Assembly: GCA_041390685.1 (NCBI GenBank)
Contig: JAWKPL010000001.1
Location: forward strand, 1,302,001-1,366,000
From: JAIBBD01 sp041390685
GTDB taxonomy: Bacteria > Chloroflexota > Dehalococcoidia > UBA2979
DNA: 64,000 bases
Direction of reading: 5' to 3'
In this document: one piece after another, positions 8,482-18,520 of the stretch
Numbering within the stretch: position 1 is the first letter of the stretch
Layout: each line of letters starts with the position of its first letter
Notes under the pieces: generated by a model
What the model was told of the DNA's origin: nothing
The model's database searches: none
Seen by the model: the letters and a program-made list of their open reading frames with translations, nothing else
Translations under genes and position numbers: made by a program

Positions 8482-9186
8482 ATGCAGATCATCGGCCGTG
8501 ACATCGGCGACAGCCTGGACCGCATGTACCACGACGTGGAGGCGCGCGTCGCCGCCGCCGACCGCGACCTGAAGGTCGTCGCCTACGAGGGCGAAGGGCT
8601 GTCTAACGTGAAGTGGTCGCCGAAGGCGGTCACGATCTCCGTGCACTCAGCGGTGCCGACGCACGCGCTGCCGCACGTCTTCGGCGTGGCGCTGCAACAC
8701 GTGCGACAGGACCTTGACGGGTACCCGAACGTCCGCAAGCCGAACGGACGCCAGCCGCAGGGGTCCGACCTCGTACGTGCCGCGCTGCGCGAGCTCGTCC
8801 TGGAACCTGACGCCGAGGCGCAGCTCACCGGCCTCGGCCTCGACCGCGAGTGGGAGCAGGAGCAGCGCCACCAGGCGATGAAGGACCTGCTGCGCGATCC
8901 CCCGGCCGAGTGGAACGAGCCCGGCAGCCTCGGGAACGACTTCATCGCGCTCCAGTGTGCGCGTCTCGAGGTGACGCATCCGCCCAGGATGTGGGAGGCC
9001 CTCCGGAAGCGGGTGAAAGAAGCACTCCCGCTGGCCTCGGAACGAGCGGAGATGGCGAGCCGGGCGCTGCGGCGCCGTCGCTGGGGCAGCGCTCAGGCCT
9101 GCCTGCACTCGCTGGTCAACGTGCGCGACGAACTCGGGCTTGGCGATGTCGCGACGATCACGGACGGCGCCGGTCGCGAGTACTGA
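8482..9186 (+). CDS. Conserved-looking protein of unknown function
   Basis: A 234-residue soluble protein with a good SD (GGGGGAGG) and local codon use. The N-terminus predicts an alpha/beta mix (VTISVHSAVPTHALPH) and the C-terminal third is helical and basic (RAEMASRALRRRRWG). There are no metal-binding HExxH, P-loop or Rossmann signatures, no signal peptide and no membrane segment. It ends 21 nt before the convergent HNH gene, with a hairpin between. I do not recognise the family. Confidence 0.65.
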   Translation: MQIIGRDIGDSLDRMYHDVEARVAAADRDLKVVAYEGEGLSNVKWSPKAVTISVHSAVPTHALPHVFGVALQHVRQDLDGYPNVRKPNGRQPQGSDLVRAALRELVLEPDAEAQLTGLGLDREWEQEQRHQAMKDLLRDPPAEWNEPGSLGNDFIALQCARLEVTHPPRMWEALRKRVKEALPLASERAEMASRALRRRRWGSAQACLHSLVNVRDELGLGDVATITDGAGREY

Positions 9187-9207
9187 GCGCCGTTTGGAGG
9201 CGGCGCT
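9186..9207. terminator. Short GC hairpin between convergent genes
   Basis: A 7-bp stem AGCGCCG/CGGCGCT with a TTTGGAGG loop fills the 21-nt gap between two convergent stop codons. There is no strong T tract on either strand; it may act as a weak shared terminator. Confidence 0.4.
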
Positions 9208-9759
9208 TCAGGACGCGGCGAAGGCCGCACGCGAGCCGCGGTCGAGCCAGCCGATCACGAACGGGTGCCACTCGTGGTAGCGATCGAGGTACTGTCCGAA
9301 GAGCGCGGCGGGCGTGGCTGACGGGCGGATGGGCTGTCGAAGCAGCTTCATGTGCGCCTCGTGTGGCGTCCGGCCACCCTTGCGATGGTTGCACGGCCGG
9401 CAGGCAGCGACCAGGTTCTCCCACTCGTGCGGGCCGCCACGGTGTCTCGGAAGCACATGGTCGAGCGTCAGTTCCACACCGTCACGGCCGCAGTACTGGC
9501 AACGTTGCTGATCCCGCGCGAACACTTCTTTCCGCGTCAGGCGCACTCGAGGGCGAGGACGGCGCACTGGCTGGTGAAGCCGGATGACGGAGGGCATGGG
9601 GAACCGCATCGCCACCCCTCGGATGTCGCCCTCGGCCGCGTGGACGAGTTCCGCTTTGCCGTGATAGACGAGGACGAACGCGCGGCGGACGCCGCACACG
9701 TTGAGCGGCTCGTAGTTCTGGTTCAAGACCAGCGCTCGCCGCTCTATGGACACTGGCAT
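9208..9759 (-). CDS. HNH endonuclease
   Basis: A McrA-type HNH nuclease-like protein of 183 residues. Two zinc-binding Cys pairs (CQYC and CRPC) flank the active-site block LDHVLPRHRGG and ENLVAACRPCNHRKG, the classic HNH layout. The N-terminal half (ALVLNQNYEPLNVC) is typical of stand-alone chromosomal HNH proteins common in Actinobacteria and Chloroflexi. The ATG at 9759 sits only 2 nt after AGGAG; a GTG two codons later has an ideal 8-nt spacing and may be the true start. Its role is unknown; no restriction partner is present. Confidence 0.85.
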   Translation of the reverse strand: MPVSIERRALVLNQNYEPLNVCGVRRAFVLVYHGKAELVHAAEGDIRGVAMRFPMPSVIRLHQPVRRPRPRVRLTRKEVFARDQQRCQYCGRDGVELTLDHVLPRHRGGPHEWENLVAACRPCNHRKGGRTPHEAHMKLLRQPIRPSATPAALFGQYLDRYHEWHPFVIGWLDRGSRAAFAAS

Positions 9760-9820
9760 CGCTCCTGCCGTGCAGCGCCAGTCTAGCGTATCCGCCTGAG
9801 CCTCGTCAGGAAGCGGGCGC

Positions 9821-10357
9821 TCACTCGCTCGTGTCCGCACCGGCGTCCGGCTGGTCGTCCTCGAACGCATCGAGCGCTCGCTTCACCTCCGCCGGCATCA
9901 ACGACTCCATGAGCGGAATCCGCTTGACGAAGAACGTAGCGAAGGCGGAGTCCTCCATCGCACGTTCGACGTTGTCGGCGATGGGGAAGCTTGTGGCAGC
10001 GAACACGAGGATCTGCGTGAACAGCAGGCCCTTCAGGAACCCGAAGACGGCGCCCCCGAGGTGGTCCAGCGGTCCGAGCATGAGCAACGTCGCCATGGTC
10101 CTCAACGCCAGCGCGATGATGTGCCCGATCACGACGATGCCCACGAAGATCGAGACGAACGCGATGAATTTTCGCGCCGCCTCGTCATCGATGATGAAGT
10201 CGATGTTCGCGGCTAGGTCGTCATACAGACGGCTGGCGGCGATGGCCCCGACGATCACGGAGATCAGCGGTACCACCTCGCGGATGAGCCCCGCTCGAAA
10301 CGCCGCGAACGTCGACCAGGCGATGACGCCGAGGATGACCAGGTCGATCCAGTGCAT
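9821..10357 (-). CDS. CvpA family membrane protein
   Basis: A 178-residue protein with four hydrophobic segments in the CvpA (colicin V production accessory) pattern: WIDLVILGVIAWSTFAAFRAGL at the N-terminus, then segments near residues 30-45, 62-85 and 100-122, and an acidic soluble tail. Members are widespread; in other bacteria they affect envelope stress or solute handling. The ATG at 10357 has GGAGG at 6 nt. A TACACT hexamer about 35 nt upstream may be its -10. Confidence 0.85.
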   Translation of the reverse strand: MHWIDLVILGVIAWSTFAAFRAGLIREVVPLISVIVGAIAASRLYDDLAANIDFIIDDEAARKFIAFVSIFVGIVVIGHIIALALRTMATLLMLGPLDHLGGAVFGFLKGLLFTQILVFAATSFPIADNVERAMEDSAFATFFVKRIPLMESLMPAEVKRALDAFEDDQPDAGADTSE

Positions 10358-10476
10358 GCCGCCTCCGGTCGCTGCCTCTCGATGCGGGAGTGTAACAGCC
10401 AGCAGCAGGAGGCAGTGCTCTCCCTCCTACGCCGTCCGGCCGCGCATACTCGGGGCGCTGAAGGATCGAGCTTCCG

Positions 10477-11706
10477 ATGCGACAGGCAAGCGTCGTCCGG
10501 CGAGCGCGCGCCCTGCTCGGGCCGGGCGGGACGACCATCCTCCTGCTCGGCCTCACGTCGTTCCTCACCGACGTCTCATCCGAGATGACGCTGACGGCGC
10601 TGCCCATCTTCCTCACTGGGACGCTCGGGGTATCCGTCGCCACGGTGGGTGTCATCGAGGGCGTTGGCGAGAGCACCGCGGCGCTCTCCCGCCTGTTCGC
10701 CGGCCGGTTGTCCGATCGACTTCCGCGGCGGCTACCGGTTGTCGTCGCGGGCTATGGTCTGTCCGCGCTGACGAAACCACTGTTCGCGCTCGCGGGCGGG
10801 GCCGGCCTCGCCGGGCTGCTCCGCTTCGCCGACCGGCTTGGCAAGGGCGTCCGGACCGCGCCTCGTGACGCACTGATTGCGGACGCTGCCTCCCACGGGC
10901 GCCGCGGGCTGGCCTTCGGCGTACATCGGGCGGCGGACACATCCGGAGCCGTGCTCGGCGTATCTGCCGCTGCGCTGTTGCTGGCGCTCCTGGGGGCCGA
11001 GCAAGGCCTCACGCGCGGCGAGTTTCAGCGCCTGGTCCTGCTCGCCGCCATCCCCGCTATCCTCGGTGTGCTCTTGCTCACCCGGATCCGCGAGCAGCCT
11101 CGTTCCCTCGAGGCGGCTGGCGAGGAGCCAAGACGCCTGCTGGCGCTCCCGGAGTCGCCGGCCGAGCGACGCTATCTGCTCGTCGTGCTCGCGTTCGCCC
11201 TCGGTAACTCAAGCGACGCGTTTCTGATCTTGAGGATGGTCGACGTTGGCGTCGGCGTCGTGGCGGTGCTGCTGGTGCTTGCGGGACGCAACCTGGTCGA
11301 GGTGCTCTTGTCAGTACCCGCCGGCGCGCTCTCCGACCGCCTCGGTCGCCGCCGCCTGCTACAGGTGGGATACCTCGCGTATACGTTGGTGTACGGCGGG
11401 CTCGCGTTCGCCGAGTCCGAGCCCGCAGTCATCCTGCTGGTCCTCGGGTACGGCGCCTACTACGGGGCGACCGAGGGCATGAGCCGCGCCTTCGTTGCTG
11501 ACCTCTCACCCGCGGGGCAACGAGGCGCCTCGTTCGGATGGTTCCACCTGGCAACCGCGGTGACGGCACTGCCGGCCAGCATCGCGGCCGGCGTGCTGTG
11601 GACGGCCGTGGGGCCGGAGGCCGCCTTCATGTTCGGCTCGGCCTGCGCCCTGCTTGCCTGCGCCCTGCTGACCACCGTGCGCCCGTCCCCGGCAGTCGCT
11701 AGCTGA
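10477..11706 (+). CDS. MFS transporter
   Basis: A 409-residue major facilitator with about 12 membrane segments. The N-terminal TSFLTDVSSEM and the loop GRLSDRLPRR (MFS motif A between helices 2 and 3) are clear, and a second motif-A-like GALSDRLGRRRLL occurs between helices 8 and 9. GKGVRTAPRDALIADA is typical of a group of bacterial MFS proteins of unknown substrate. Its 3' end overlaps the convergent radC by 8 nt. Confidence 0.9.
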   Translation: MRQASVVRRARALLGPGGTTILLLGLTSFLTDVSSEMTLTALPIFLTGTLGVSVATVGVIEGVGESTAALSRLFAGRLSDRLPRRLPVVVAGYGLSALTKPLFALAGGAGLAGLLRFADRLGKGVRTAPRDALIADAASHGRRGLAFGVHRAADTSGAVLGVSAAALLLALLGAEQGLTRGEFQRLVLLAAIPAILGVLLLTRIREQPRSLEAAGEEPRRLLALPESPAERRYLLVVLAFALGNSSDAFLILRMVDVGVGVVAVLLVLAGRNLVEVLLSVPAGALSDRLGRRRLLQVGYLAYTLVYGGLAFAESEPAVILLVLGYGAYYGATEGMSRAFVADLSPAGQRGASFGWFHLATAVTALPASIAAGVLWTAVGPEAAFMFGSACALLACALLTTVRPSPAVAS

Positions 11707-12412
11707 ACCCGAGCTTCTGCTGCCGCATCGACACGTAACGCCCGCGGCCGAATACGACATGGTCGAGGACGTCCACCTCGATTAGTTCGCCTGCGCGCAG
11801 CAGCGCGGCGGTGAACGCGATGTCGTCGCGGCTCGGGGTCGGGTCCCCGCTCGGATGATTGTGTGCGACGGCGATCGCCGTCGCGTTCCGGCGTACGGCT
11901 TCCCGGAAGACCTCCGCGATCCGGCCGCCCGCCGAGTTCACCGACCCTCGGTAGAGCATCGTGCTCGCGAGGACGTGGTGCTTCGTGTCGAGCGTCAGCA
12001 GGCGCAGCTCCTCCTGCTGGAGCAGTTCCATCTCCCCCTGCAGCAGCCGGGCGATGTCACCCGGGCCGGTGATCGTCGGCCGCACCTCGTCCCCCACGAG
12101 GGCAAGCCGTCGACCGAGCTCGAAGGCTGCCGCGATCGTTGTGGCCTTCGCGTCTCCCATACCGTGCTCGCTGCTCAGCGTGACGAGGTCCGCCGCCGCC
12201 AGCCCACGCAGACCGCCGTGGTGCCGGAGCAACCGCGATGCGATCTCGATCACGCCGTCACGGCTCGTGCCCGTGCGCAGCAGGATGGCGAGCAGCTCGG
12301 CGGTTGTGAGGGATTGGGGACCTAAATGGAGCAGTCGTTCCCGTGGCCGTTCTGCGGCGGGAAGCTCCGCGACGCGGACCTGGTACCGCGGCGCGTCCTC
12401 CCCGGCAGTCAC
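11699..12412 (-). CDS. radC: RadC family JAB/MPN protein
   Basis: A 237-residue protein with an N-terminal helix-hairpin-helix region (about residues 30-95; ELLAILLRTG, LSSEHGMGDAKA) and a C-terminal JAMM metalloprotease-like domain whose metal ligands are visible in AVAHNHPSGDPTPSRDD. Despite the name, a direct DNA-repair role is not established for this family. The GTG start overlaps the stop of the preceding membrane-protein gene (GTGA), so it belongs to the three-gene LysM-membrane protein-radC operon. Confidence 0.92.
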   Translation of the reverse strand: MTAGEDAPRYQVRVAELPAAERPRERLLHLGPQSLTTAELLAILLRTGTSRDGVIEIASRLLRHHGGLRGLAAADLVTLSSEHGMGDAKATTIAAAFELGRRLALVGDEVRPTITGPGDIARLLQGEMELLQQEELRLLTLDTKHHVLASTMLYRGSVNSAGGRIAEVFREAVRRNATAIAVAHNHPSGDPTPSRDDIAFTAALLRAGELIEVDVLDHVVFGRGRYVSMRQQKLGFS

Positions 12413-12972
12413 GGATACGGACCCTCGAAGGGCGCGTTCTGAATCCGGCCCACACCCGTATCCAGAGAACCCGGGTTCGTGTCACCAGGCGGCCGGTACG
12501 CGTCCGGGGAGTCCTGTCGCGTGGTCTGTCGCTTGAGCTTGCGCACCTCGATCACCGTCTTCGTATGCGGCCAGTGGCGCACCTCGACCTCATCGCCTTC
12601 CGCCAGCTGCGTATACGAGACGATCGAGATATCGAAGACGGCCCGCTGCACGAGGATGTAGTGCGAACGGATGAACCCGAGGAACATGCCCTTTGTCCAC
12701 GCGCGGCGCACCATCCCCGACGTCGCCGTCGGCTGCGCGCGCAGGTCGCGCAACGCCGCGACCGACTGGAAGACGACCGCGAGCGCGATGAGCGCGAGGA
12801 TCGTCGCTGCAATCAACGCGCCGAGCTGCCCGTTGACCACGCTCCAGAGCGAGATCGAAAGCAACACGATCACGCCAACCGACAGTGGTGTGTAGATCAC
12901 AGCCTGCCGGATCACCGTGCGACGGTGGTTCTTGCGTTCCTCGAGGAGGTCGTCGCTCGCGAGGCTGGTCAT
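12409..12972 (-). CDS. Two-helix membrane protein, unknown function
   Basis: A 187-residue protein. Residues 1-20 are charged and cytosolic, two membrane helices follow (about 24-45 and 50-70), and then comes a soluble domain of roughly 90 residues (YILVQRAVFDISIVSYTQL ... GDEVEVRHWPHTKTVIEV) that resembles a small beta-barrel. The tail is Pro/Gly-rich. Both ends overlap neighbouring genes by 4 nt (LysM gene upstream, radC downstream), which supports cotranslation. The family is not recognised. Confidence 0.68.
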   Translation of the reverse strand: MTSLASDDLLEERKNHRRTVIRQAVIYTPLSVGVIVLLSISLWSVVNGQLGALIAATILALIALAVVFQSVAALRDLRAQPTATSGMVRRAWTKGMFLGFIRSHYILVQRAVFDISIVSYTQLAEGDEVEVRHWPHTKTVIEVRKLKRQTTRQDSPDAYRPPGDTNPGSLDTGVGRIQNAPFEGPYP

Positions 12973-13517
12973 GGCAGGGTCAGCGTCTGCCCGATCGCGA
13001 GCACGCTCGTCGGGCCGAGGTTGTTCGCCTGGTAGAGCCGCTGCAGATACGTGTTCTGATCCACGTCCCCTCGGAAGCGGTTCGCGATGATCGACAGCGT
13101 GTCGCCGGCGACGACCTGGTACGTCTGTGGTGCCGGGGTGGCCGCAGGCGGCGGTTCGGTCGGCGCTGGCGTCGCGGCCGGCGGAGGCGTCTCCGTCGGC
13201 GCCTGGGTGGGTGCGGGAGTCGGATCCTGCTGCGCCACGGTCGCCACGGCGGTCACGGTCGTCGAGGGCAGCACGCCGACCAGCCCGGCCGGCGGCGCGC
13301 CCGCGTCACTGCCGCCCGGGCGGACCAGCAGCCAGACGGCGAAGACGGTGGAGATCAGCAGCGCGAGGAGCGAGCCACGGTACACCCTCGACGACGGCAA
13401 CGCGTTGAACGGGTCCATGCACCGCTCACACAACGTGTCGCCGTGGTCATCGCAGTACAGGGCGCCGCAGCGGGCGCACTCCTGCACGGCCGGCTGCTCA
13501 CAACGGAAGCATTCCAT
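12969..13517 (-). CDS. Membrane-anchored LysM protein with N-terminal zinc finger
   Basis: A 182-residue protein in four parts: a B-box-like zinc finger (residues 1-35; C/H ligands in CFRCEQP, CARCGALYCDDH, CERC), one transmembrane helix (about 47-66), a Pro/Thr/Ala-rich stalk (about 95-130), and a C-terminal LysM domain (about 133-182; YQVVAGDTLSIIANRF). The finger would be cytosolic and the LysM domain would bind peptidoglycan outside. No SD is seen, but TAGGCT lies 6 nt before the ATG, suggesting a leaderless mRNA. It heads an operon with the membrane protein and radC. Confidence 0.85.
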   Translation of the reverse strand: MECFRCEQPAVQECARCGALYCDDHGDTLCERCMDPFNALPSSRVYRGSLLALLISTVFAVWLLVRPGGSDAGAPPAGLVGVLPSTTVTAVATVAQQDPTPAPTQAPTETPPPAATPAPTEPPPAATPAPQTYQVVAGDTLSIIANRFRGDVDQNTYLQRLYQANNLGPTSVLAIGQTLTLP

Positions 13518-13530
13518 GCATCGAGCCTAT

Positions 13531-13573
13531 CACGCGCGGACGCCGGAGTTGCGTACTCCGCCGCCCGCGCGTG
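13531..13573. terminator. Long imperfect hairpin after rplL
   Basis: Arms 13531-13549 and 13555-13573 pair almost fully (CACGCGCGG with CCGCGCGTG, and CGGAGT with ACTCCG) around a TGCGT loop. It follows rplL by 17 nt on the minus strand and probably ends the ribosomal operon. No T tract is seen, and the arm nearest the LysM gene contains its candidate -10 region. Confidence 0.5.
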
Positions 13574-13590
13574 GGGTGAGAGCAGTCGAG

Positions 13591-13983
<393 letters not shown>

Positions 13984-14034
13984 TCCTCAAACTCCTCTCC
14001 GCGGCGTGGAGGCCGCGTGTAATCCCTGGTCCGC

Positions 14035-14565
14035 TTACGCCTCTGCCTCGAGCTGCTTCGCTCGCGCATCGAGGAGACTCGCGAAGTCGCGTGTTGTGGC
14101 CTGCAGGAGGCCGGCCAGTTCGGCGATCTTGCTGGTCAGGTTGCCGGCGATGCGGGCGATCAGTTCCTCGCGCGGCGGCACCGTCGCCAGGTCCTCGACG
14201 TATGACGCGTCGTAGAGCGCCTCGCCCATCACCGCACTGCGGACAGCGAAGGCGGTACCGGCGTGCTCCCGCCGGTATTGCGTGACCAGCCGCGCGGCGG
14301 CAACCGGATCGCTGTCGGAGACCACGATGGCCGTGGGCCCCTCCGCGAGCTGAGCCATCACCTCGCGTCCGGCTTCCACCGCGGCGCGCCGGAGCAGCGT
14401 GTTCTTCACCACGCGCACCTGCACGCCTTCGGCGCCGAGCGCCTGGCGCAGCTGTGTCTGCTGCGCGACGGTCATCCCCTGGTAGCTGGCGGCGATCGCA
14501 ATCTCGGCGGACCCGAGGAGCGCGCTCAGCGAGGCGACCTGCTCGATCTTGCGTTGCGTCGGCAA
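14035..14565 (-). CDS. rplJ: 50S ribosomal protein L10
   Basis: L10 anchors L7/L12 dimers to the ribosome and is usually the autogenous repressor of its own operon. The N-terminal block (TQRKIEQVASLSALLG) and the RVVKNTLLRRA segment are characteristic. I prefer the TTG at 14565 (MPTQRK...), 5 nt after GGGAGG, over the GTG at 14571 that overlaps the SD itself; this gives 176 residues. A 209-nt leader precedes it. Confidence 0.95.
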   Translation of the reverse strand: MPTQRKIEQVASLSALLGSAEIAIAASYQGMTVAQQTQLRQALGAEGVQVRVVKNTLLRRAAVEAGREVMAQLAEGPTAIVVSDSDPVAAARLVTQYRREHAGTAFAVRSAVMGEALYDASYVEDLATVPPREELIARIAGNLTSKIAELAGLLQATTRDFASLLDARAKQLEAEA

Positions 14566-14571
14566 ACGCAC

Positions 14572-14780
14572 CTCCCTTCCCTGCTGTCCGGCACGTCCCG
14601 AAGATCAGGACGCGCCCTGCACCGCGAGGCGGGAGGGCGCGGACAGACGGCGCGCGAGGGCGTCGTGTGGTGCGCTGATCCCCACCTGCACGGGCGGCTC
14701 GTTGGCCATTCTCGCCCTGGCAGCAGGGCGACCCGCGGTCTTCGGCGGTCTGCGGCTCACAGGCCGCTCGAATGAGTCTC
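14572..14780 (-). ncRNA. Probable L10 leader (autoregulatory mRNA element)
   Basis: The 209-nt gap between rplA and rplJ on the minus strand is GC-rich and can form several stems, for example CGCCCTGC/GCAGGGCG and GCCGCAGACCGCC-type pairings near 14720-14760, plus a hairpin just before the rplJ SD. L10 leaders occupy this place in many bacteria and bind the L10-L12 complex. The call rests on position and structure, not on a covariance search. Confidence 0.55.
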
Positions 14781-15494
14781 CTACGCTTCCGAGGCGAGCG
14801 CCAGCATCGGCGCCACCTCGACGGGCACGCCGGGCCCCATCGTCGAGGTCAGTGTGGCGCCTCGGATGTACTGGCCCTTCGCCGCGGACGGCTTGGCCTT
14901 GACGATCTCGCTCATGAGCGCGGCCAGGTTGTCCAGCAGTCGCTGCTCATCGAACGACACCTTGCCGATCGGGACGTGGACGAGGTTGGTGCGGTCGAGA
15001 CGGAACTCGACCCGGCCGGCCTTCGCCTCGCGCACCGCGCGCGCCATATCCGGCGTCTCGACGACGGTGCCGCTGCGGGGGTTCGGCATCAGGCCACGCG
15101 GACCGAGGACTCGCCCCAGGCGCCCCACCTTCCCCATCAGCTCCCGCTGCGAAAGGGCGACATCGAAGTTCGTGAAGCCGTCCGCGACGCGCTGGATCAG
15201 CTCGTCGCCACCCACCTCGTCGGCGCCCGCCTGCGCGGCCAGCGAGGCTGCCTCGCCCTCCGCGAAGACCACGACACGCATGATCTTGCCGAGGCCGTGC
15301 GGCAGCACCACCGAACCGCGGATCTGCTGGTCCGCGTGACGCCCGTCGAGGCCCGTGCGCAGATGCAACTCCACGGTCTCGTCGAACTTCGCCGTCGCGG
15401 CTTCCTTGACGATGGTGAGGGCCGCTCCGGGCTCGTAGTTGCGGGCCTTGTCGACTTTCGCCTGGCCGGCGACGACGCGCTTGCTCTGCTTCAT
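14781..15494 (-). CDS. rplA: 50S ribosomal protein L1
   Basis: L1 (237 residues) binds 23S rRNA in the E-site stalk and often represses the L11 operon. Typical features: KQSKRV start, DETVELHLRTGLD, RGSVVLPHGLGK, the strongly conserved LGPRGLMPNPRSGTV loop and a Lys-rich C-terminal stretch. The ATG at 15494 overlaps the rplK stop by 4 nt. Confidence 0.97.
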   Translation of the reverse strand: MKQSKRVVAGQAKVDKARNYEPGAALTIVKEAATAKFDETVELHLRTGLDGRHADQQIRGSVVLPHGLGKIMRVVVFAEGEAASLAAQAGADEVGGDELIQRVADGFTNFDVALSQRELMGKVGRLGRVLGPRGLMPNPRSGTVVETPDMARAVREAKAGRVEFRLDRTNLVHVPIGKVSFDEQRLLDNLAALMSEIVKAKPSAAKGQYIRGATLTSTMGPGVPVEVAPMLALASEA

Positions 15495-15916
15495 CCGGTG
15501 ACCTCGATCCCCATCGAGCGCGCCGTGCCCTCGATGCTCTTCATGGCCTGTTCGACGTCGTTCGTGTTCAGGTCGGGGAGCTTCTGCTCCGCGATCTGAC
15601 GCACCTGGGCGCGTGATACGCGTCCCACGATGTTCCGCAGCTGGTTGTTCGATCCCGCCGTGATGCCCGCCGCCTTACGCAGCAGGTCGGACGCGGGCGG
15701 TGTCTTGAGGACGAACTGGAACGAGCGGTCCTCGAAGATCGTGATCTGGGCCGGGATGATCTGCCCGTCCTGACCGGCTGTCCGCTCGTTGTACGACTTC
15801 ACGAAGTCCATGATGTTGATGCCGTGCGGACCGAGCGCGGTACCGACGGGCGGCGCCGGGTTGGCTTTGCCCGCCGGGATCTGCAACGTCACAACTGCGC
15901 GTACCTTCTTGGCCAT
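15491..15916 (-). CDS. rplK: 50S ribosomal protein L11
   Basis: L11 (141 residues) of the GTPase-associated centre. The N-terminal block VTLQIPAGKANPAPPVGTAL is nearly universal, and the C-terminal rRNA-binding domain has KTPPASDLLRKAAGI. It lies 72 nt after nusG and is translationally coupled to rplA. Confidence 0.97.
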   Translation of the reverse strand: MAKKVRAVVTLQIPAGKANPAPPVGTALGPHGINIMDFVKSYNERTAGQDGQIIPAQITIFEDRSFQFVLKTPPASDLLRKAAGITAGSNNQLRNIVGRVSRAQVRQIAEQKLPDLNTNDVEQAMKSIEGTARSMGIEVTG

Positions 15917-15988
15917 CTACTCACCGCTCACTCAGCCAGCCGACCAGCCCTGAGGCCGGTCGCGGGCACCTGTTGTCCTGGTTGTCCG

Positions 15989-16594
15989 TTACTGCTTCTC
16001 GACCTGGAGGAAGTCCAGTTCCACCGGAGTCTCCCGGCCGAACATCGAGACCATGACCCGCACCTTGCCCTTGTCGAGGTTGATCTCCTCAACAGTGCCG
16101 ACGAAGTCGATGAACGGGCCGTCGGTCACGCGGACGCTCTCGCCGACCTTGAACCCGACGTTGATGCGCGGCTGTGCCGAGTGCATCTGGCGCAGGATGC
16201 GCGCCACTTCCTCCTCGGCGAGTGGCGTCGGGCGAGACCGTTCGTCGTTCGTGCCGCCGGCAAACCCCGTGACGCCGGGCGTGTTGCGCACCACGTACCA
16301 CGAGTCGTCGTCCATGACCATCTGCACCAGGACGTAACCCGGGAACAGCTTTCGCGACACCGTTCGCCGCTGACCCTCGCGGATCTCGATCTCCTCCTCG
16401 GTGGGAATCACCACCTGGAAGATCTTGTCGCCCATGTCCATGTGCTTGACCCGCTGGTCGAGGTTCGTCTTCACCTTGTTCTCGTAGCCCGAGTAGGTCT
16501 GGACGATGTACCAGGCGCGGCCGTCATCGGGTGCGAGGTCGTCACCCTCGGGGGGCGGCGCACCGGTCAGTTGTTCGTTGTCGATAGAGACCAT
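15989..16594 (-). CDS. nusG: Transcription termination/antitermination protein NusG
   Basis: NusG (201 residues) binds RNA polymerase and links transcription with Rho or ribosomes. The NGN domain starts at WYIVQTYSGYENKVKTNL (about residue 30) and contains FPGYVLVQM; the C-terminal KOW motif is in VRVTDGPFIDFVGTVEEIN. I choose the ATG at 16594 over the TTG at 16600; neither has an obvious SD. The gene lies between secE and rplK as usual. Confidence 0.96.
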   Translation of the reverse strand: MVSIDNEQLTGAPPPEGDDLAPDDGRAWYIVQTYSGYENKVKTNLDQRVKHMDMGDKIFQVVIPTEEEIEIREGQRRTVSRKLFPGYVLVQMVMDDDSWYVVRNTPGVTGFAGGTNDERSRPTPLAEEEVARILRQMHSAQPRINVGFKVGESVRVTDGPFIDFVGTVEEINLDKGKVRVMVSMFGRETPVELDFLQVEKQ

Positions 16595-16626
16595 GGTCAA
16601 GGGGAGTCCCGGGCTCGGTGTGATCG

Positions 16627-16938
16627 CTAGCGCAGGATCGTCTGCTCGACGACCCAGCTGAAGATAAGGTCGGCCCCGCCGAGGAGGACGCCGAACAGCA
16701 GCGACACCACGATCACGACGATCGTGAGGTGTGCCGTCTCGGCACGGCTCGGCCAGGTGACCTTGCGCAGTTCGCTGATGATGTCCATCACCCAGCGCGG
16801 CTTGAGCAGCGAGCCCCGGCGTTGCGCGGCGGCGGCCGGCGTCGGCGCGGCCGTGGCCGCCGGGACGCCGCGAGGCGCAGGCTGCGTCCGTTGACGGCGC
16901 TCGGCACGTTCCTGTTGTCTGCGGGCCGCTCGGCCCAT
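16627..16938 (-). CDS. secE: Preprotein translocase subunit SecE
   Basis: A short SecE (103 residues) of the SecYEG channel. The basic Ala/Pro-rich N-terminus (residues 1-45) precedes the amphipathic helix ELRKVTWPSRAET and one membrane segment (IVVIVVSLLFGVLLGGADLI), the minimal form found in most bacteria. It sits between rpmG and nusG. Confidence 0.93.
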   Translation of the reverse strand: MGRAARRQQERAERRQRTQPAPRGVPAATAAPTPAAAAQRRGSLLKPRWVMDIISELRKVTWPSRAETAHLTIVVIVVSLLFGVLLGGADLIFSWVVEQTILR

Positions 16939-16960
16939 GGTCAGGCTCCCTCGCTGGTCA

Positions 16961-17128
16961 CTAGCGCGCTTCTCGGTGCGGCTGGTGCACCCGGCAGCGC
17001 GGACAGTACTTCCGCAACTCCAGACGCTCCGTGTCGTTGCGACGGTTCTTCACCGTATGGTACGTCCGCGCGCGACACTGCGTACACGCCAGCGTGATGT
17101 GCTCTCGGTCTTCTCGGCCCTTGGCCAC
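16961..17128 (-). CDS. rpmG: 50S ribosomal protein L33
   Basis: A 55-residue protein starting with GTG at 17128. It reads VAKGREDREHITLACTQC..., with the zinc-binding Cys pairs CTQC and CPRC and the family segment YHTVKNRRND. Both pairs are retained, so this is the zinc-containing form. It lies 36 nt after tuf and 22 nt before secE, the standard tuf-rpmG-secE-nusG order. Confidence 0.95.
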   Translation of the reverse strand: MAKGREDREHITLACTQCRARTYHTVKNRRNDTERLELRKYCPRCRVHQPHREAR

Positions 17129-17164
17129 TGCGTGGCCTCCTTCGTGCTCGCTCCGGAGAGCGAG

Positions 17165-18363
<1,199 letters not shown>

Positions 18364-18411
18364 CGCTCTCTCCTCGGTCTGACTGGTGATCGGCTGGTGT
18401 GGTGCGGTTGA

Positions 18412-18487
18412 TGGAGCCCTGAATGAGATTCGAACTCATGACCTCGTTCTTACCAAGAACGCGCTCTGCCGACTGAGCTATCAGGGC
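18412..18487 (-). tRNA. tRNA-Thr(GGT)
   Basis: The acceptor stem GCCCTGA/TCAGGGC, D arm, T arm (GTTCGAATC) and an encoded terminal CCA are all present. The anticodon loop TTGGTAA carries GGT. It is the promoter-distal tRNA of the Thr-Tyr-Thr group just upstream of tuf. Confidence 0.96.
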
Positions 18488-18520
18488 CCGAATGCCTCCG
18501 GTCGCGTAAGCGCCTCGTTG

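Noticed and set aside
9208..9759. HNH gene as part of a restriction or defence system
   Set aside because: Neighbours are housekeeping (CvpA, DNA glycosylase); no methylase, helicase or toxin-antitoxin pair is nearby.
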